Source: Kingdonia uniflora
Taxonomy: Eukaryota; Streptophyta; Magnoliopsida; Ranunculales; Circaeasteraceae
DNA: 64,000 nucleotides
Direction of reading: 5' to 3'
Assembly (NCBI GenBank): GCA_014058105.1
Contig: JACGCM010000715.1
Coordinates: forward strand, 4,960,001 to 5,024,000
Below the pieces are notes generated by a model that searched no databases, was not told the origin of the DNA, and saw nothing but the letters and a program-made list of their open reading frames with translations. Positions 1-12,249 of this stretch are shown here, piece after piece. How positions within the stretch are numbered: the first letter of the stretch is position 1; each line of letters starts with the position of its first letter. The translations under genes were made by a program, and so were the position numbers.

Positions 1-1975
1 TTGTTTGTTAAAAGAATTTATGTAGGCTAAGATGTTCTTGTAAACCTTGTTGCAGGAACAAAAGGAAATGTGCCTCAGAATAAAATAACTAGAGAATAAG
101 CTCACTTATGCGAAAGACGCCTCAGCATCCTTGTTATCTTCGCAGGCGGAGCTACAGGTTAGAAAAGAACAAGAAATATTTAACTTGTATGATTCATTAC
201 TTTAGAGCTACAAAGTAAAAAATTATAGTGCAAAGACAGATCAAAAACTTGTTAACAATTAGAGGCAATAGAACTCAATTGTGTAAAGAAAGTATCAAAG
301 TATGGAAAAAGTTAAAATATAGAGAATGTGTACCTTAGAATTGGAAATATATGTTATTGTTCATCAAATTGAGATCATACTTCGACCTTAAGTTTAGAAG
401 TAGTCTCACAAAATAGATGCCAAAAAATAGAAATTTTGTTAGAAATAAGTTTTATGAATTGAGTTAGTGTTCTAAATCAAACTTGATATATTGTATCATG
501 TTTCTGTCGGTTGAATTGGAATCAGCTCGTTTGAGCGAAGAAGAGATACGCCAATGTAACCAAGAATTTACTGCAGAGTTTGATAGAATGGGATAGGCAA
601 ATGAAGATTGGGAAGATCAATATATAAAGGTAGATTTCAAGTTTGTTGAGGCAACTCAAACCGATGAGGACCCCACTCGAAAGATCGAGGAGAAGGATGC
701 CAAAATTAGTAAACTGTAAAAAGACCTCATAGAGACGAAGAAAAAGGTAGCGAAACTCAAAAGCCAGAATGAATCCCTGATGGTAAAGAGTAGCGAGGCT
801 GACATGGCTTGATACTGTATGCAATTGTAGGAAATGTCAGAGAAAGAGTTAAGTCGTTTTGTGGGCAGTTTGAAATACCAAATGATTAGGAAAATAAACG
901 AGCAAGAACAGACTCGAACTGATCTAGTGAGTAATTGAAGCGATCAAAAGAAATTGATGGAGAAAATGGTAGAGAAAGATAGCGAGCTGAAGAGGGCTCA
1001 AGATGACCTGTCTAAATCTGAAATTGTGTTTGACCAGTTAACTGCAGCTTTGCTTGCTAAAGATATAGAGTTCCATTTGGTTCAAAGGAAATGCGATGAG
1101 TTGAATGAGAGGGTGGCACAGGTTATTACCGATTTGGCTCAGGCCAATTTGTGCGCTAAAAATACTGAAGTTGGGGAGTGCTTAAGGAAAAATAAGGGTG
1201 ATGCCAGGGTTTCCATTATTCAAGCGGATGCGGTTAGCCTATCAGCTTGAATAAGAGAGTTGGAGGGAAATGTAGCTCGAACTCAAGGTCATATACAAAA
1301 AGGAAATAAACGGTTAAGGGAGTGCCAAAGTAAGTTGGACGCTGCTCTTACCAAGGAACAGAAGTTAGAGCGGGTTATTAGAGGAAAGGAGATTTTGGTA
1401 AAGAAAAAATATGAGTTATTGAAGAACTCTCTTGCTGGGACAAGTGCAAGTAAAGACAGGGAACTTGAGGAACTTCATGCTCATACGGCAGAATTGAGGG
1501 TGATGAACTAGGTTGAATTATCAAAAATTGATGAGAAGGCAAAGGAGAACATCGAATTAATGTTCCGTATAGACAATCAAATGGAATGGCAAGAAGCACG
1601 GTATAAAAGGTTGAAAGAGCGCCTTCAAACGGTAAGAGAGAATTTTTCTAAGATGGTCGTGCCAAAGGCATCGCGCTCAGAGATGTTAATGTCTGTGATC
1701 GCCTATTTTGTTGAAGAGATTAGGAGGCTCCAGTTAGAGAGGGATACCTTGTACGACTGTTTGCTGGATAGATAATGCATTTGTAGAGCTGATGTAGATC
1801 GAGGAAACTTTATGATTTCCATGGAAATGGAGTTTTATTCTCGACCTGCTAAATTGGTAGAGCAAGGTAGGGTCAATGTGGCTGCTCGAGCTTGAGAATT
1901 TATGGTCGATCGTCATCTATCTGTAGGGGAAAGCATAGCTGAACTCCCAGCAGAAGAAAAGAATCATTTGTAGTT
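1..1975 (+). pseudogene. Antisense coiled-coil gene of element D (relic)
   Basis: Plus-strand reading frames across this stretch encode almost only heptad-rich, charged alpha-helical sequence (many K, E, L, R, Q), interrupted by stops. Longest open parts are at 954-1250, 1260-1511 and 1560-1775. It lies downstream of pol on the opposite strand, which is where Tat elements such as Grande and Retand are known to carry antisense extra ORFs. A homologous copy is at 18729-19640 in element C: both contain the pattern Q-R-x-C-x-D-L/E-N-x-R-V followed by a run beginning IRELE. No catalytic motif is visible. The product is probably a coiled-coil structural or binding protein of unknown role. Not functional as it stands. 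Confidence 0.6.
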
Positions 1976-2003
1976 GTTGTATATGTAACCTAAAAAAGTG
2001 TTT

Positions 2004-2460
2004 GTCGCAGACATATTGAGAGATGAAAGCTAGCTTTACCTTTGCCTTATCTTATGTCTGGCAGAGTTCTTTGATTGAAAACTAGTATTACCTTCGTTTT
2101 AATTACAGAGTATAATTGTCGCAGCCATATTGAGAGATAAAAGCAAGTTTTGCCTTTGCTTTATCTTATGTCTGGTAGAGTTCTTTGATTGAAAACTAGT
2201 ATTACCTTTGATTTAATCACAGAGTATAATTATTGCAGCCATATTGAGAGATGAAAGTTAGTTTTACCTTTGCTTTATCTTATATCTGGTAGAGTTCTTT
2301 GATTGAAAACTAGTATTACCTTTGCTTTAATCACTTACTATGATTGCCGCAGCCATATTGAGAGATGAAAGCTAGTTTTACCTTTGCTTTATCTTATGTC
2401 TGGCAGAGTTTTTTGATTAAAAACTAGTATTACCTCTGTTTTAATCGCAGAGTATGTATA
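2004..2460. repeat. Minisatellite in the 3' region of element D (4 units, period about 114 bp)
   Basis: Four diverged tandem units start near 2004, 2118, 2232 and 2346, each opening with GCAGMCATATTGAGAG and containing TTACCTTTGCTTTATCTTATGTCTG-like sequence. A partial unit follows to about 2560. The array lies between the integrase end and the antisense gene. Element C has a related array with a different period at the same place (19679-20470). Hypervariable tandem arrays in the 3' untranslated region are known for this retrotransposon group. Confidence 0.85.
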
Positions 2461-2689
2461 AAATCTATCAAAACTAGTTTTCCATTTGCTCTAACCGGAA
2501 TAGAGGTCAATTGAAGGCTAGTATTACATTCGCTTTAATCTATATATTGTCTACGTAAGTAGAGAGTCGTGTGGAAAACAACTTGGGAGTTTCATTAAAT
2601 ATAATAGGATGTACATTGTATGGAGATGAAAATCAAAAAGTGAGAATTGGAAATGGAGTAGTGCGGGACTTAATGATAGTACTGTTTCA

Positions 2690-4055
2690 GTCACCTAGTG
2701 TTCCAAGGATTTAAGATATAGACACCCTCTTCGGTCATGAGGTAATATGATCCCAGGCCAGTGAGACCAGTGATTAGGAATTGACCCTCCCAATTTTTTG
2801 CTAGTTTCCCGGTATGTACCTCTTTTCTATGTTGAGGGATTTCTCTGAGGACGAGATCATCAATTTGGAAAGTACGGCTTCTGACTCGCCTATTTTACGA
2901 ATTAGCCAGCATATGGTGATATCGACTTAAGTTGGCGATAGCGCATTCCCTAGTCTTATCAATCTAATTGAGATTGCAGGCCTATTCGAACTCATTATCT
3001 ACATCAGTTAGCTCGTGATCTTTTACTGGATGATGATATTCTATTAGAATGATGGCTTCAGTCTTATAGGGAAGGAGGAATGGAGTACAACCGGCTGATT
3101 GACGTCGAGTGGTACGGTATGCCCATAAGGCATGAGGAAGCTCTCGTACCTAGTTTCCTTTTTTCAGAAAGTCAGACTTTTTTTGAGTCCATCCACAATG
3201 GTTTTGTTGGTAATTTTGGTTTGGCCATTGCCTTAAGGATAGTAGGGATTGGATGGTGAATGAATGATAATGTATTTGTTAAGAAAAGCTGTGACTTTTT
3301 CTCAACCGAATTGTGGCCCATTATCGATACGAATTAGGTGGAGGCATCCGAACCAAATAATGATGTATTCCCGGATAAAAGAGATGACTTTTTCTTCTCT
3401 AGTTCGACAAAGTGGAACTACTTCTACCCATTTTGTAAAATAATTTATAGCTATGAGTAGGTATCGGCAGTTACCTGGAGAATTAGAAAATTCACCGACA
3501 AGATCAAGCTCCCATCTTTTGATTAGCCAGAAAACCTTGCTTCCATGTAGTTCGAGCGCAAGGGCGCGGATCATTTGTCCATGTCGTTGATATGTATCAC
3601 ATTTGTGTAAGTACTCTTTAGCTTTCTTGTGTATGCCAGGCCATAATACTCCTTGTGTATGGCTATGTTTGTGAGTGATCGACCTGCGGCATGGGAGTCA
3701 CAAGTCCCTTCATATAAATCGTAGAGCATCCCGTTTGCTTTCTTTTTTGAGAGGAACTTGAGCTAAGACCCCTTGACTGAATGGCGATTTAAAAAACCGT
3801 TTTGATTTGTGTAACGCTTTGAGTTGTCGATCAGCTGTCGGTATTCTTTTAGATCTGTTGGAAAGGGTCCTTTACATTTGTTGTCAGTGCCAAGGAAACC
3901 AAGGAAGGGCTTTCGCCAATCATCGTTCTCCCCATTATCGCCCCAATGTTGAACGTGTATACAGAAATATGATCAATACTGGGGGTTGATATCACTTCGA
4001 TCTGGAGATATCGGGCTTTTGTTCTAAAGACCCCGGCTAGATAAGCCAAGGAATC
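2690..4055 (-). pseudogene. Element D integrase (degenerate)
   Basis: The minus strand from 4049 down encodes a gypsy-type integrase: an N-terminal His-His-Cys-Cys zinc region (near 3560-3700), then a catalytic core with the segment ending FTKWVEV, the motif RIDNGPQF (near 3307-3328) and a C-terminal domain to about 2690. The longest open part is 3302-3574. Several frameshifts and stops break it. The catalytic glutamate in the usual GNGQAE motif reads GNGQTK (near 3215), a Glu to Lys change that would kill strand transfer even if the frame were open. The same substitution is in element A but not in C. Confidence 0.85.
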
Positions 4056-5591
4056 GGGATGTCTATTTTCAATTCAAGGAAGATAATCGAGAGTTTTTTT
4101 CGCGAACTGGCTTATCCTATCTGTAACGAGGGTTGCGTATTCGATCATCTTGCCATTCTTCTTGTATTACACAGAGTAATGGTGGATGATAAGTAGTGAA
4201 TCTATGTAGACTGATAGTTCTGGGATGCCGAGCTCAAGTACGAGGTTGAGTCCATGAATGAAAACTTCATATTCGGTGACATTGTTGGAGGCTTCAAAAT
4301 TCAAGCGGGTTGATTTCTCAATTTGGTCATTGGAAGGGGTAATCAATACGATTATAATTCTTGACCCTGCGGGTCCTGTTGATCCATCTGTAAGAAGTCT
4401 CTACCCTTTTCTTGTAATCCATTCAGCTCGCTTTTCAAATGCTTTAATGGGTGGATCTCCTATAATTTCTTTTGCAAGGTCAGGATCGTGATCCTCCCAC
4501 TCCGGATCTTCCACTGGAAAATTTACGAGAAAATTGGAAACGGCTTGACCTTTTTCTAAATGACATTGTTCAAACTTGATATCATGTTCTCCAAAACTAA
4601 CTGACCATTGTTGCACTCTCCTAGATTTTTCTATCTTTGACAAAACTTCCCAAAGTAGGTAGTTTGTCATGACTTTGAGTGAATGATCTTGGAAGTAGTG
4701 TTTAAGTTTCTGTGAAGTATAAACACGAGTTAAAAGAAGTCTCTCAATTTTATAATACCTCATTTCCGTGGGAGTAAGGGTTTTACTGATGAAGATGACT
4801 GGCTTCTCGATTTTTTCTTCAAATTGAATAAAAACTGAGCTGATAGAAGTATCAGTAACTGCTAGGTAGATGATCAGCTCCTCATTATCTACTGAGGTGC
4901 TCATTATGGAAGACTTCCCCAAATAAGTTTTGAGATCCTAAAAAGCTACCTCGCATTCTGATATCCATTGGATCTCTGTATTTAACTAAACTTTTCCTCA
5001 TTTGGTACAACCACAGAATAGTAGGAACAGCCAATGATAGCAATCTGAAGATTTCAAGACGAATCGGTTAATTGCGGCAATTTTACCCGCAAGTTTTTGT
5101 ACGTCATTCATCGTCTTTGGAGATGGCATGTTAAGAAGAACTCAAATTTGATCTAGATCAGCCTAAATCCCTTTTTTGCTGATGAGATGGCCGAGGAATC
5201 GGCCTGAATGTCCTTCGAATTGACATTTATCAGGGTTGAGTCGCATCCGGCAAGATTGAAGAATGTTGAATATTGTGTTGAGATTTGTAATGTGGTTGAC
5301 TGACTATATGCTCTTGCACAATAGATCGTCAATATAAACTTCTACGACTTCCCGAGATGTGCTTTGAACATTGCAGTCATCAACAGTTGATAAGTTGTGC
5401 TTGCATTTTTAAGTCTGAATAGCATGACTTTGTAGCAATAAAGTCCTATTTGAGTGATGAAAGTAGTATTTTCTTGATCTTCATCCAAGAGTGAAATTTG
5501 ATTGTATCCAGAAGTAGCATCCATCATAGATAGGAGTTCGTGACCTGCTGTTGAATCAAGAATTTAATGGATGTTGGGAAGAGGGAAACTG
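4056..5591 (-). pseudogene. Element D reverse transcriptase and two RNase H domains, 3' part of RT
   Basis: Read right to left: RT palm from 5527, with the catalytic YIDD box kept at 5325-5336, the thumb, the pol RNase H (open from 4922 to 4401), then a second RNase H-like domain at about 4140-4400 (motif TDGSTG, then NNVTEYEV). The second domain corresponds to the archaeal-type RNase H that marks Tat elements. Stops and frameshifts are frequent. The RT is cut at 5591 by insertion of element A and continues at 18545-18728, as shown by the 5-bp duplication on both sides of A. Confidence 0.85.
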
Positions 5592-5596
5592 TCCTT
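5592..5596. repeat. Target site duplication of element A, left copy
   Basis: TCCTT immediately before the left LTR. It matches CCCTT at 18540-18544 after the right LTR with one mismatch. In the flanking element the sequence GAAACTGTC resumes as CAGAGTGTGTTTG across the insertion; the uninterrupted counterpart is in element C near 23625. Confidence 0.8.
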
Positions 5597-6339
5597 TGTT
5601 GGGGCATAACTTCGTAAGAAGGAGAAGTCGGTTCTTATACAACGGGGTTAATCCTTTATCAAAGGAAATCAAGTATATAATCTATAGGTTAATTAATCTA
5701 TGGATAATATACTTGCGTAGAGGCCTAGAATGTGACTCTCCACGACCACTGATGAGGATTTTTAAGAGTGTTTGTATTACTGTCGAGTAGTCGAAGGTTC
5801 GAGTATTGGATTTTACAAGGTGATCGGAGGTAAACTGTAAGGGCACAAGGGAGAGATTTGTAACCCCTCCTTGGTTCCCCATCTATCCTATTTATAGAAC
5901 ATAGGAAGGGCTGAGTCACTAAGGTTAGGTCACATTACAAGGCTACAATCCGGATATCGAGCGGGTATCCCGGAGTTGGAATTGATGCTGGAAATGTCGG
6001 AGTTGTCACTGTAACAGTTGTTGGGTATGTTTTTGTACTATGATACTGTAATAGTTGTTGAGTCTGTCACTGTAGCTACAAGGACCAATAATGCCACCAT
6101 CTTGTCTAGTGGGCTGGCTGTCTGTCTTGTCATACTTTGACCATTACGGATATGGTCGAAGTGTTTCTGATGCGATGTGGAGTTCGTCTTTGAGGCTTTA
6201 TTCATAATCAAAGCTTCGTCTTCAGATAATCCTTAGGAGGCCTGTTCATGGGCTGAGTGGGCTTTGAGATGTTTGAGTAGGCGTCGAGGTAGCCTTTGAG
6301 TGCTTGACTGGGGTAGAAAGCTGCGAGTAGGCTACTACA
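5597..6339 (-). repeat. Element A left LTR (3' LTR in element sense)
   Basis: It starts TGTTGGGGC and ends GCTACTACA on the plus strand, and matches 17795-18539 along its whole length. It contains a TATA box for the element sense, CTATAAATAGG on the minus strand, near 5888-5898. As the 3' LTR it would supply the transcript end. Confidence 0.93.
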
Positions 6340-6352
6340 TTTGCCCCCTCTC
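6340..6352 (-). other. Polypurine tract of element A
   Basis: Directly inside the left LTR the minus strand reads GAGAGGGGGCAAA, followed by TGTAGTAGC at the LTR edge. This is the expected plus-strand DNA priming site and it fixes the element orientation. Confidence 0.85.
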
Positions 6353-6517
6353 AGCAAGGGTCTCTAAAATAGGTATAGAGGTGTCTGCTGAGAAAAACTA
6401 TTTGTAGTCAGAAGTTGAACAATTGACTATTGGTTTTTGAGGGAGGTAATAAAGGAGGGTAATAAAGGAATGTTGGTGGTTATGGAGTAATAAATAAGGT
6501 TAGTTGGGGCTATAAGT

Positions 6518-6945
6518 ATGGGCTATAAAGGTAGTAACACTGTATACTCTATATTTCTCTGCATTTCTTTTCTCCTTCTTCTGCATTTCTTGAAAAGCGT
6601 AATGGATACCACGCCTAACACTCGCTACCAGCAGAGGATGGTATTTTCTAGAGACCGTCGTATAGGGCAGAAGACCACAGAGCTGAAGTTAAACAATTTT
6701 GAGGGCCACAAACTTGACTGGGATATGCCTGACCTAGTGGAATTGGAGCCTGGGGAACCCATCATCGGGGAATCCTATTCTTACTTCTAGAGGCAGATGA
6801 AGATTCATTTTACTACTGGTGAAGAACATTACCTCTACCTAATGGCCTTGGCCGAATGTCTCATTCAGACAGAAGAACAGTTAGAGGAACAAGGCTCGGC
6901 GAGTGGAACTGGCCCGTCTGAAAATAGGGCGGGCACTTTTTAAAG
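6518..6945 (+). CDS. Small antisense gene a in element A (unknown function)
   Basis: Open reading frame from about 6518, with a more likely start at the internal ATG 6603 (MDTTPN). A stop at 6788 is followed by continued same-frame coding to 6945. The protein is acidic, with a core DMPDLVELEPGE and a helical C-terminal part rich in E and Q. TATA-like CTATAAAGG lies near 6524. Gene b, 1 kb downstream, has the same core and layout, so the two look like an old tandem duplication. I do not recognise a family. It may be a separate short gene or a 5' exon of the antisense gene. Confidence 0.45.
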
Positions 6946-7523
6946 TGGTGGCGAGGTGGTGGTGATGGGTTTTTCTCTCTATTTTTTGTAAGGCTGTATT
7001 TTGAAACTTTCTGATGTTGTTGATCTCTGCAAAATTTTGTATGATTGTACTAGGAGGTCTCCTCTGTTTCTGTATTTTGGAGTGGTGCAATGAGAACAAA
7101 CATTGCTGAAATTCTGTGTTTGTATCTGATAAACCATATATGCAAATAGATTGTAGGCGCGGTACCGACCATATGTCCTCTAATGCTAATATATATAAAT
7201 GGTTACCTTCGAGGGAAAATTGACTTCGAGTTGTAATGTGTTGGTTGAGGAAATAGCTCAGCAGTCGGTTACAATGAATAACTATTTATGAATACTTGAT
7301 TCTCGAGGTTTGTATCATAGGGGTTGTTAAAGGGTATAAAAAGAAAGGGGTCGATGGTTTGAGACTAGTGATGGTTCGACTGTAAGTCCTCGGGATAGAG
7401 GGTTGAATACGCGTTCTAATGAAACGGTTTTATCTGGGAAGTTGAAGAGGTTGGACGATTGAGTTTTTGAGGAGGAGAATTGAAGACTTGCTATTAATAT
7501 GGTTCTGATTTAGGAGGGGTTAA

Positions 7524-7944
7524 ATGTATCTAATTTTCAGTATAAATAGGTTGTTTCTGGGAGAATTGTATTCGTCTGTTCCTTTGTCTCTGAGTATAAT
7601 ATCTTCCTCTTCTACCCAAAAACAAAGGCGATGCTTCCAAGCCCAAGGACCAGGACCCAGGGGCAGTGAATGCCCTTCGCATGCAGGAAAAAATACGGGA
7701 GTTACAGCAGAGGTTTGTCGATGATCAAGACCTGTACTCGGATATGCCGGACTTGTTTGAAGCTGAGGCCAGGGAGCTCATTTCTGAAATGCCCTTCGCA
7801 TATTGGTGGGGGGTACTACAAATGATGGGACCGTTTCCTGGCCACCGGTTGTCCCTGCTGGAGTCATTTGCTGAGGAAATGGTAGACCAGGAAGATGTTG
7901 CTGCTGAGGCCAGGAGCGAGAAGAAATGTCCTGAAGAGAAATAA
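7524..7944 (+). CDS. Small antisense gene b in element A (paralogue of gene a)
   Basis: The clearest coding part is 7666-7944 (starts MNALRMQEK); reading frame continues upstream to about 7620. A TATA-like AGTATAAATAGG is at about 7540. The protein has the core DMPDLFEAEARE and a helical, acidic C-terminus, matching gene a in order and spacing. It has no domain I can name. It sits in the antisense block between pol and the 3' LTR of element A, on the strand opposite to pol. Confidence 0.45.
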
Positions 7945-8219
7945 GGGCTTCTTCAACTGTTTTGTTGGGTGTTTGCATAGGATTGTATGTAGGGGTGTTT
8001 GTATATGGTGGTATGGATTGGAATTTTTCTGTTTATTTGTACTGTTCTAATCTGTATGGAATGACATTGGAAGTTGACAAGATAACTGTCGAAGTATATT
8101 TATGCACTGTGTGTAAGTGAGCGTGTGAGACATACGTGGGGTGAAAGAGGGTAAAATTGTCAAATCACGTATCAGCCGAAAAGCAGGGGTAGTAGAGTAG
8201 TGGTAATAATGGCAGTTTA

Positions 8220-10884
8220 GGGAATTGAGGCAATTTTTTGCGGTTTCGAGGAGGTATAAATATGTGGAGGAAATAACCAAAGTACTTTTCACAGACAAAA
8301 CTAGAGAGTGAGGGGAAGGGACTTACGCCATTGTTACGTGAAGCTTGAGAGAGGTTACTGAGGTTATTGCTGAGTACCGACTGACTTGCCATTTCGATTA
8401 TTCTTCTGCTAACGTAGGTATGTCGATTGATCTCTATTTGTTATTGTCTAGTTTACCTTTTGTATCTATATGTAGAGTTTTATGGGTTTGTAGTATTGAG
8501 GATATATTCGAGGATAGGGGGAAATCATGTGTCAGGGGTTTAGCTCATTTGGGATTCTGAGGGTAATGATGGTGGAACTGGGATTGGGGTCGAGTTTTTG
8601 ATTGTGTTTGTATCTATAAGAGAGGGTAGATGAAAATGGGTTATTGACACGTAATAGTCGAATGTATCAATCAAATTGTGTGCCTCTTCTGTTGTAGGAT
8701 AAAATGCGAACCCGTCGAGTTTTGAGAATGAAGTTGATAGACAAGGAGGCCGAAGAAAATGAGGCTAGTATGTATGGTCGTCCTCCGGTGGATGAGGGCA
8801 GCAACATAGAAGAACTAGTCATAGAAAAAGATATCCCACTGGCAGTGGTGGTTCCTGAAACTGGGGTTTCGAGTACTAGGCATCGTAAAATGGAAATGAC
8901 TGGGGGTAGTGGTAAGGGAGATATGGGGGGAGGTCAGAGAAAAAAGATAAAGGTCGGGCTGAACCTTTGGGTGGTAAAGGGGGTGAGGGGGAGCAAGGTG
9001 ACCATGATGAGGATTCGACTGAGTCAGATGAGGTTGCTGGTTCTGTTCCAGATAGGGGGAAGGAGAGGCTAGATCGATTTATAGCTAAACATGGGTTGTC
9101 GAAGGTAGGGGTTATATTATATTCTGCGGGGTCAGAGTGCAGCTTTAAATCAAAACCTCGTGAAGGCATCAAGGCGTATAGAGGCCAGATTTGACTGGGG
9201 ATATGATTGCCCCTCGGCAGGCTGGTGAAGGAGGTGTTAAACTTCTGGAAAGTTGCCCCAGTTTAGATGAATGAGAAATTTTATGAGATGATGAGGGTAA
9301 TCAAGGGCATGAATGTAAAATTGAGAAGTGAGGGAAGAGGTTTAATTGAGTGGTATGATGCTGTATCATTCTATTCGAGGAAGGCGAATTATAATGTGGG
9401 CACCTACCATATCCAGTGCCATCTAGATAAGCCCTGGATATTTGATCCGTGCTCGATGGGTCGAGGGTGGAATAGAGATTTGGTTGTAGTACCGGGAAAT
9501 TATGAGGATGTCGAAGGGGATGACCCTTATAAGTTAGAGCATAAAGTCTACAATCTGAGTAAGTTTGTTGTCGAAGATTTGCTGATATATTGCTCGAATA
9601 AACTGTGATCATGTTTCTGTTTGTTCTGTAGGTCCCCAAAGCTGGACTTGGGCGAATCTAAGGGATTATATTGACGACCTAATCGATTCATACACGGAGT
9701 GGGTAAATTCCATTTTTAAGAGTCTCGGTATCAAGAGGAGGAGGCAGAAGAAGATAGATTCTCAGCTTTGAAATGTACCCATTACGTCGAAGCCATCAAA
9801 GAAGAGGGGAGGCGAAGGTGTTTCAAAGGTAGTCGAAGGCATGGAGGAGGATAATTTGGCGAGGAAGGTAAAGTATGTTCCGAAGGCGCAACGGGCGTCG
9901 AAGCTGGCAGCGACAGTACCCGAAGTAACTAGTGATACTTTGAGACAGAGGCAGAAGCGGGCATCGACCCAGGCGGAGAAAGGGAAGAGTCAGGTTATTC
10001 CCGAGTCTCTGAGGGTACAACAGGCGAAGGGTACCCAACGCAAAGGGTGCAGGGCGCTGGGGGAAGACGATACGGAGGATGTTGTCAAAGATATGATGGA
10101 GGCTGAGCGAGGGGATCATGTTCTGGTTGTTGCCGCTTCGATGGCAGAACTCTGTGCTGATGATCTAGGCGAGGCATTGAAGTAGATAAGGAAGAGTATG
10201 TACCAGGTAAGAGTTTATTTGTTTATGAGATTCTAACATTTTCTCGAGTACTTGATTCTTCAAGAAGTACTGATCATTCGAATATTCTAGCAGACAGATG
10301 CTTGGGTGCAATGTTTTCAGAAGGCGGTAAAAGTGTTAAAGAGGAAGTTACAAGAAGCGACTGACAGTCTGGAGCTTGCTCGAGGGACTGAAGCATCGGT
10401 GGTGTCTGTGAATAAAATTTTAAAGTGATATCTGGAGGCTATCAATAATGCATTCGAGAAGAGATTGGAGCATCAACGTTTTAATCATAAGCAGGTGCCG
10501 AGGTCGAAGCTTGTTGAGAAGGAGAAGGAAAAGAAAGCATAGAAGGAGCGTTACCAGGGGCAGTTTGATGATAATTGTACAGTTACTGTCAGACTGAAGG
10601 AGTTCATAGAGGATATGGGGTTTGATCCTGATACTCTGCAATGCCTCCCTATTACCCAAGATCCTGTCGCTGAAGATTCTTTTCAGACGGAGGGGATGGA
10701 GGTAGATGTTGCTGATGGAGGTGTTAGAGGTGGTATGGAGGCTTATGTAATCGACGGTACTGCTACTGGGAGTGCAACTGATGTGGTCAACGTTGGTACA
10801 GGGTCGAAATCTTCTACTGGAGGTGCTGAGGGTGTTAGTGCTGACGAGCCTATTGAGGGAAAAGGTGCAGCCACGCCGATATGA
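8220..10884 (+). pseudogene. Antisense gene of element A, multi-exon, with plant gypsy-associated N-terminal region and coiled coil
   Basis: Coding pieces on the plus strand are separated by intron-like gaps. There is a TATA-like TATAAATA near 8258; an acceptor TTGTAG before 8699 starting an exon with ATG 8704; open stretches 8704-9194 and 9267-9608; an acceptor TTCTGTAG near 9632 and an exon running WTWANLRDYIDD onward to 10185; a donor GTAAGAG near 10207 and acceptor TTCTAG near 10292; and a last exon with coiled coil to 10884. The region at 9240-9500 has the layout LNFWKVAP, SFYSRK, then GWNRDLVVV, which recalls the PF04195 family (putative gypsy type transposon) from memory. At least one frameshift (near 9000) and a few stops make it inactive. 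Splicing is inferred, not shown. Confidence 0.55.
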
Positions 10885-11286
10885 GGTATTTGTACTGGAG
10901 TGTCATGCCTGTTTTTCTGATTTTTCTATTGGGCTGAAATATTTGAACAATGTTAAACTCTTGGTATACTTGATCTTTGAACTTGTGCTTGCTTCGAATT
11001 GTTGTGCTGGAACTGACTTGTAGACTATTCTGAAACTGATTTGTGCTAATCTTGAATTGTACTGAATTGCTGTGATTAATACTTGTTGTATGCTCTGAAC
11101 AGGATTTGACTTGATTTGTGTTGAAAATGCTTCTCTGATAATGTACTGAAGTGTCTTGTGTGTAGAAGAATTGTAGATATCCCTTAATAATTATGTCTGC
11201 ATATGTTGTAACTGTCGAATGATTGTAGAGTGATCGAACCTTACAGAACTTTGAGATTGACTCCCAAAAATTTAAAGTGTTGATCT
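10885..11286. other. Non-coding stretch of element A, no feature recognised
   Basis: AT-rich spacer after the antisense gene with loose repeats of TTGAATTGT/CTGAACT-type words. It probably holds the 3' end of the antisense transcript. I see no reading frame worth naming. Confidence 0.5.
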
Positions 11287-12068
11287 GGACTTCGAAGGCC
11301 TAAGCCACAGCGAAGTAAGACTTGGTCACCGCCAACGCATTCTCGAGGGTACGGTCTCTCGACCACTCGTGCCCCTCGAGATTGCTAGAATGTTTAGAGT
11401 TTGAAAATTTTCGCGGTCGCCTCCAAGTATCAGTTGGGTCGAGGGTGACATGATACTTAGAGGAAACTAGGAAATTCACTGGACTTTGAAGGCCTAAGCC
11501 ACAGTGAAGTAAGGCGTGTTCACCGCAAACGCATTCTCGAAGGTCTAGTCTTTCGACCATTTGTGCCCCCCGAGTTTGCTCGAATGTTGGAAGCTTGAAA
11601 ATTTTCAAGGTTGTCCCCAAGTATCAGTCGGGTCGAAGGGTTGACATGATACTCAGGCTTAACCAAGAAATTCATTGGACTTCGAAGGTCTGAGCTACAG
11701 TGAAGTAAGACGTGTTTACCACCAACGCATTCCCGAGGATCCGGTCTTTCGACCATTCGTCCCCCCCGAGATTGCTCGAATGTTGGAAGCTTAAAAATTT
11801 TCAAGGTCACCCCCAGGAATCAGTCGGATCGAAGGGTTGACATGATACTCAGGCTTAGCCAAGAAATTCACTGAACTTCGAAGGCCTGAGCCACAGTGAA
11901 GTAAGACGTGTTCACCGCCAACGCATTCCTAAGGGTCTGGTCTTTCGACCATTTGTGCCCCTCGAGTTTGCTCGAATGTCGGAAGCTTAAAATTTTTTAA
12001 GGTCGCCCCCAAGTATCAGTCGGGTCGAAGGGTTGACATGATACTCAGGCTTAACCAAGAAATTCACT
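11287..12068. repeat. Minisatellite in the 3' region of element A (4 units, period about 195 bp)
   Basis: Units start near 11287, 11481, 11677 and 11873, each opening GGACTTCGAAGGCCTRAGCCACAG and ending with AAGAAATTCACT. It lies between integrase and the antisense gene, the same place as the unrelated arrays of D and C. Reading frames on the minus strand here (11300-11810) are only the repeat read through and should not be taken as a protein. Confidence 0.92.
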
Positions 12069-12249
12069 AGAAAACAGAAGATGAAGTGGGGATGGAAAAA
12101 AATTTATTGATTATTCTGCATTTACATCGGGTGTACAAGATGGAGACCTTGGCCTATTGTATGAGACCAGCTGCATTGTGTTCTATAGATTTGGTAAAGG
12201 CTCTTCATCTTCTATCATTAGGTAGCATGAACCCTTGTCAGTTTTGTCT
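12069..12249. other. Spacer between minisatellite and integrase of element A
   Basis: Short stretch with no recognised feature; the integrase C-terminal domain begins to its right on the minus strand. Confidence 0.4.

Noticed and set aside
9301..10119. Minus-strand frames opposite the antisense gene of element A
   Set aside because: Rich in Leu, Ser and Pro without domain; the plus-strand frames have splice signals and a coherent helical product.
11300..11810. Minus-strand reading frames of about 100 codons at the element A minisatellite
   Set aside because: They are the 195-bp repeat read through; the two frames resemble each other only because the DNA is repeated.
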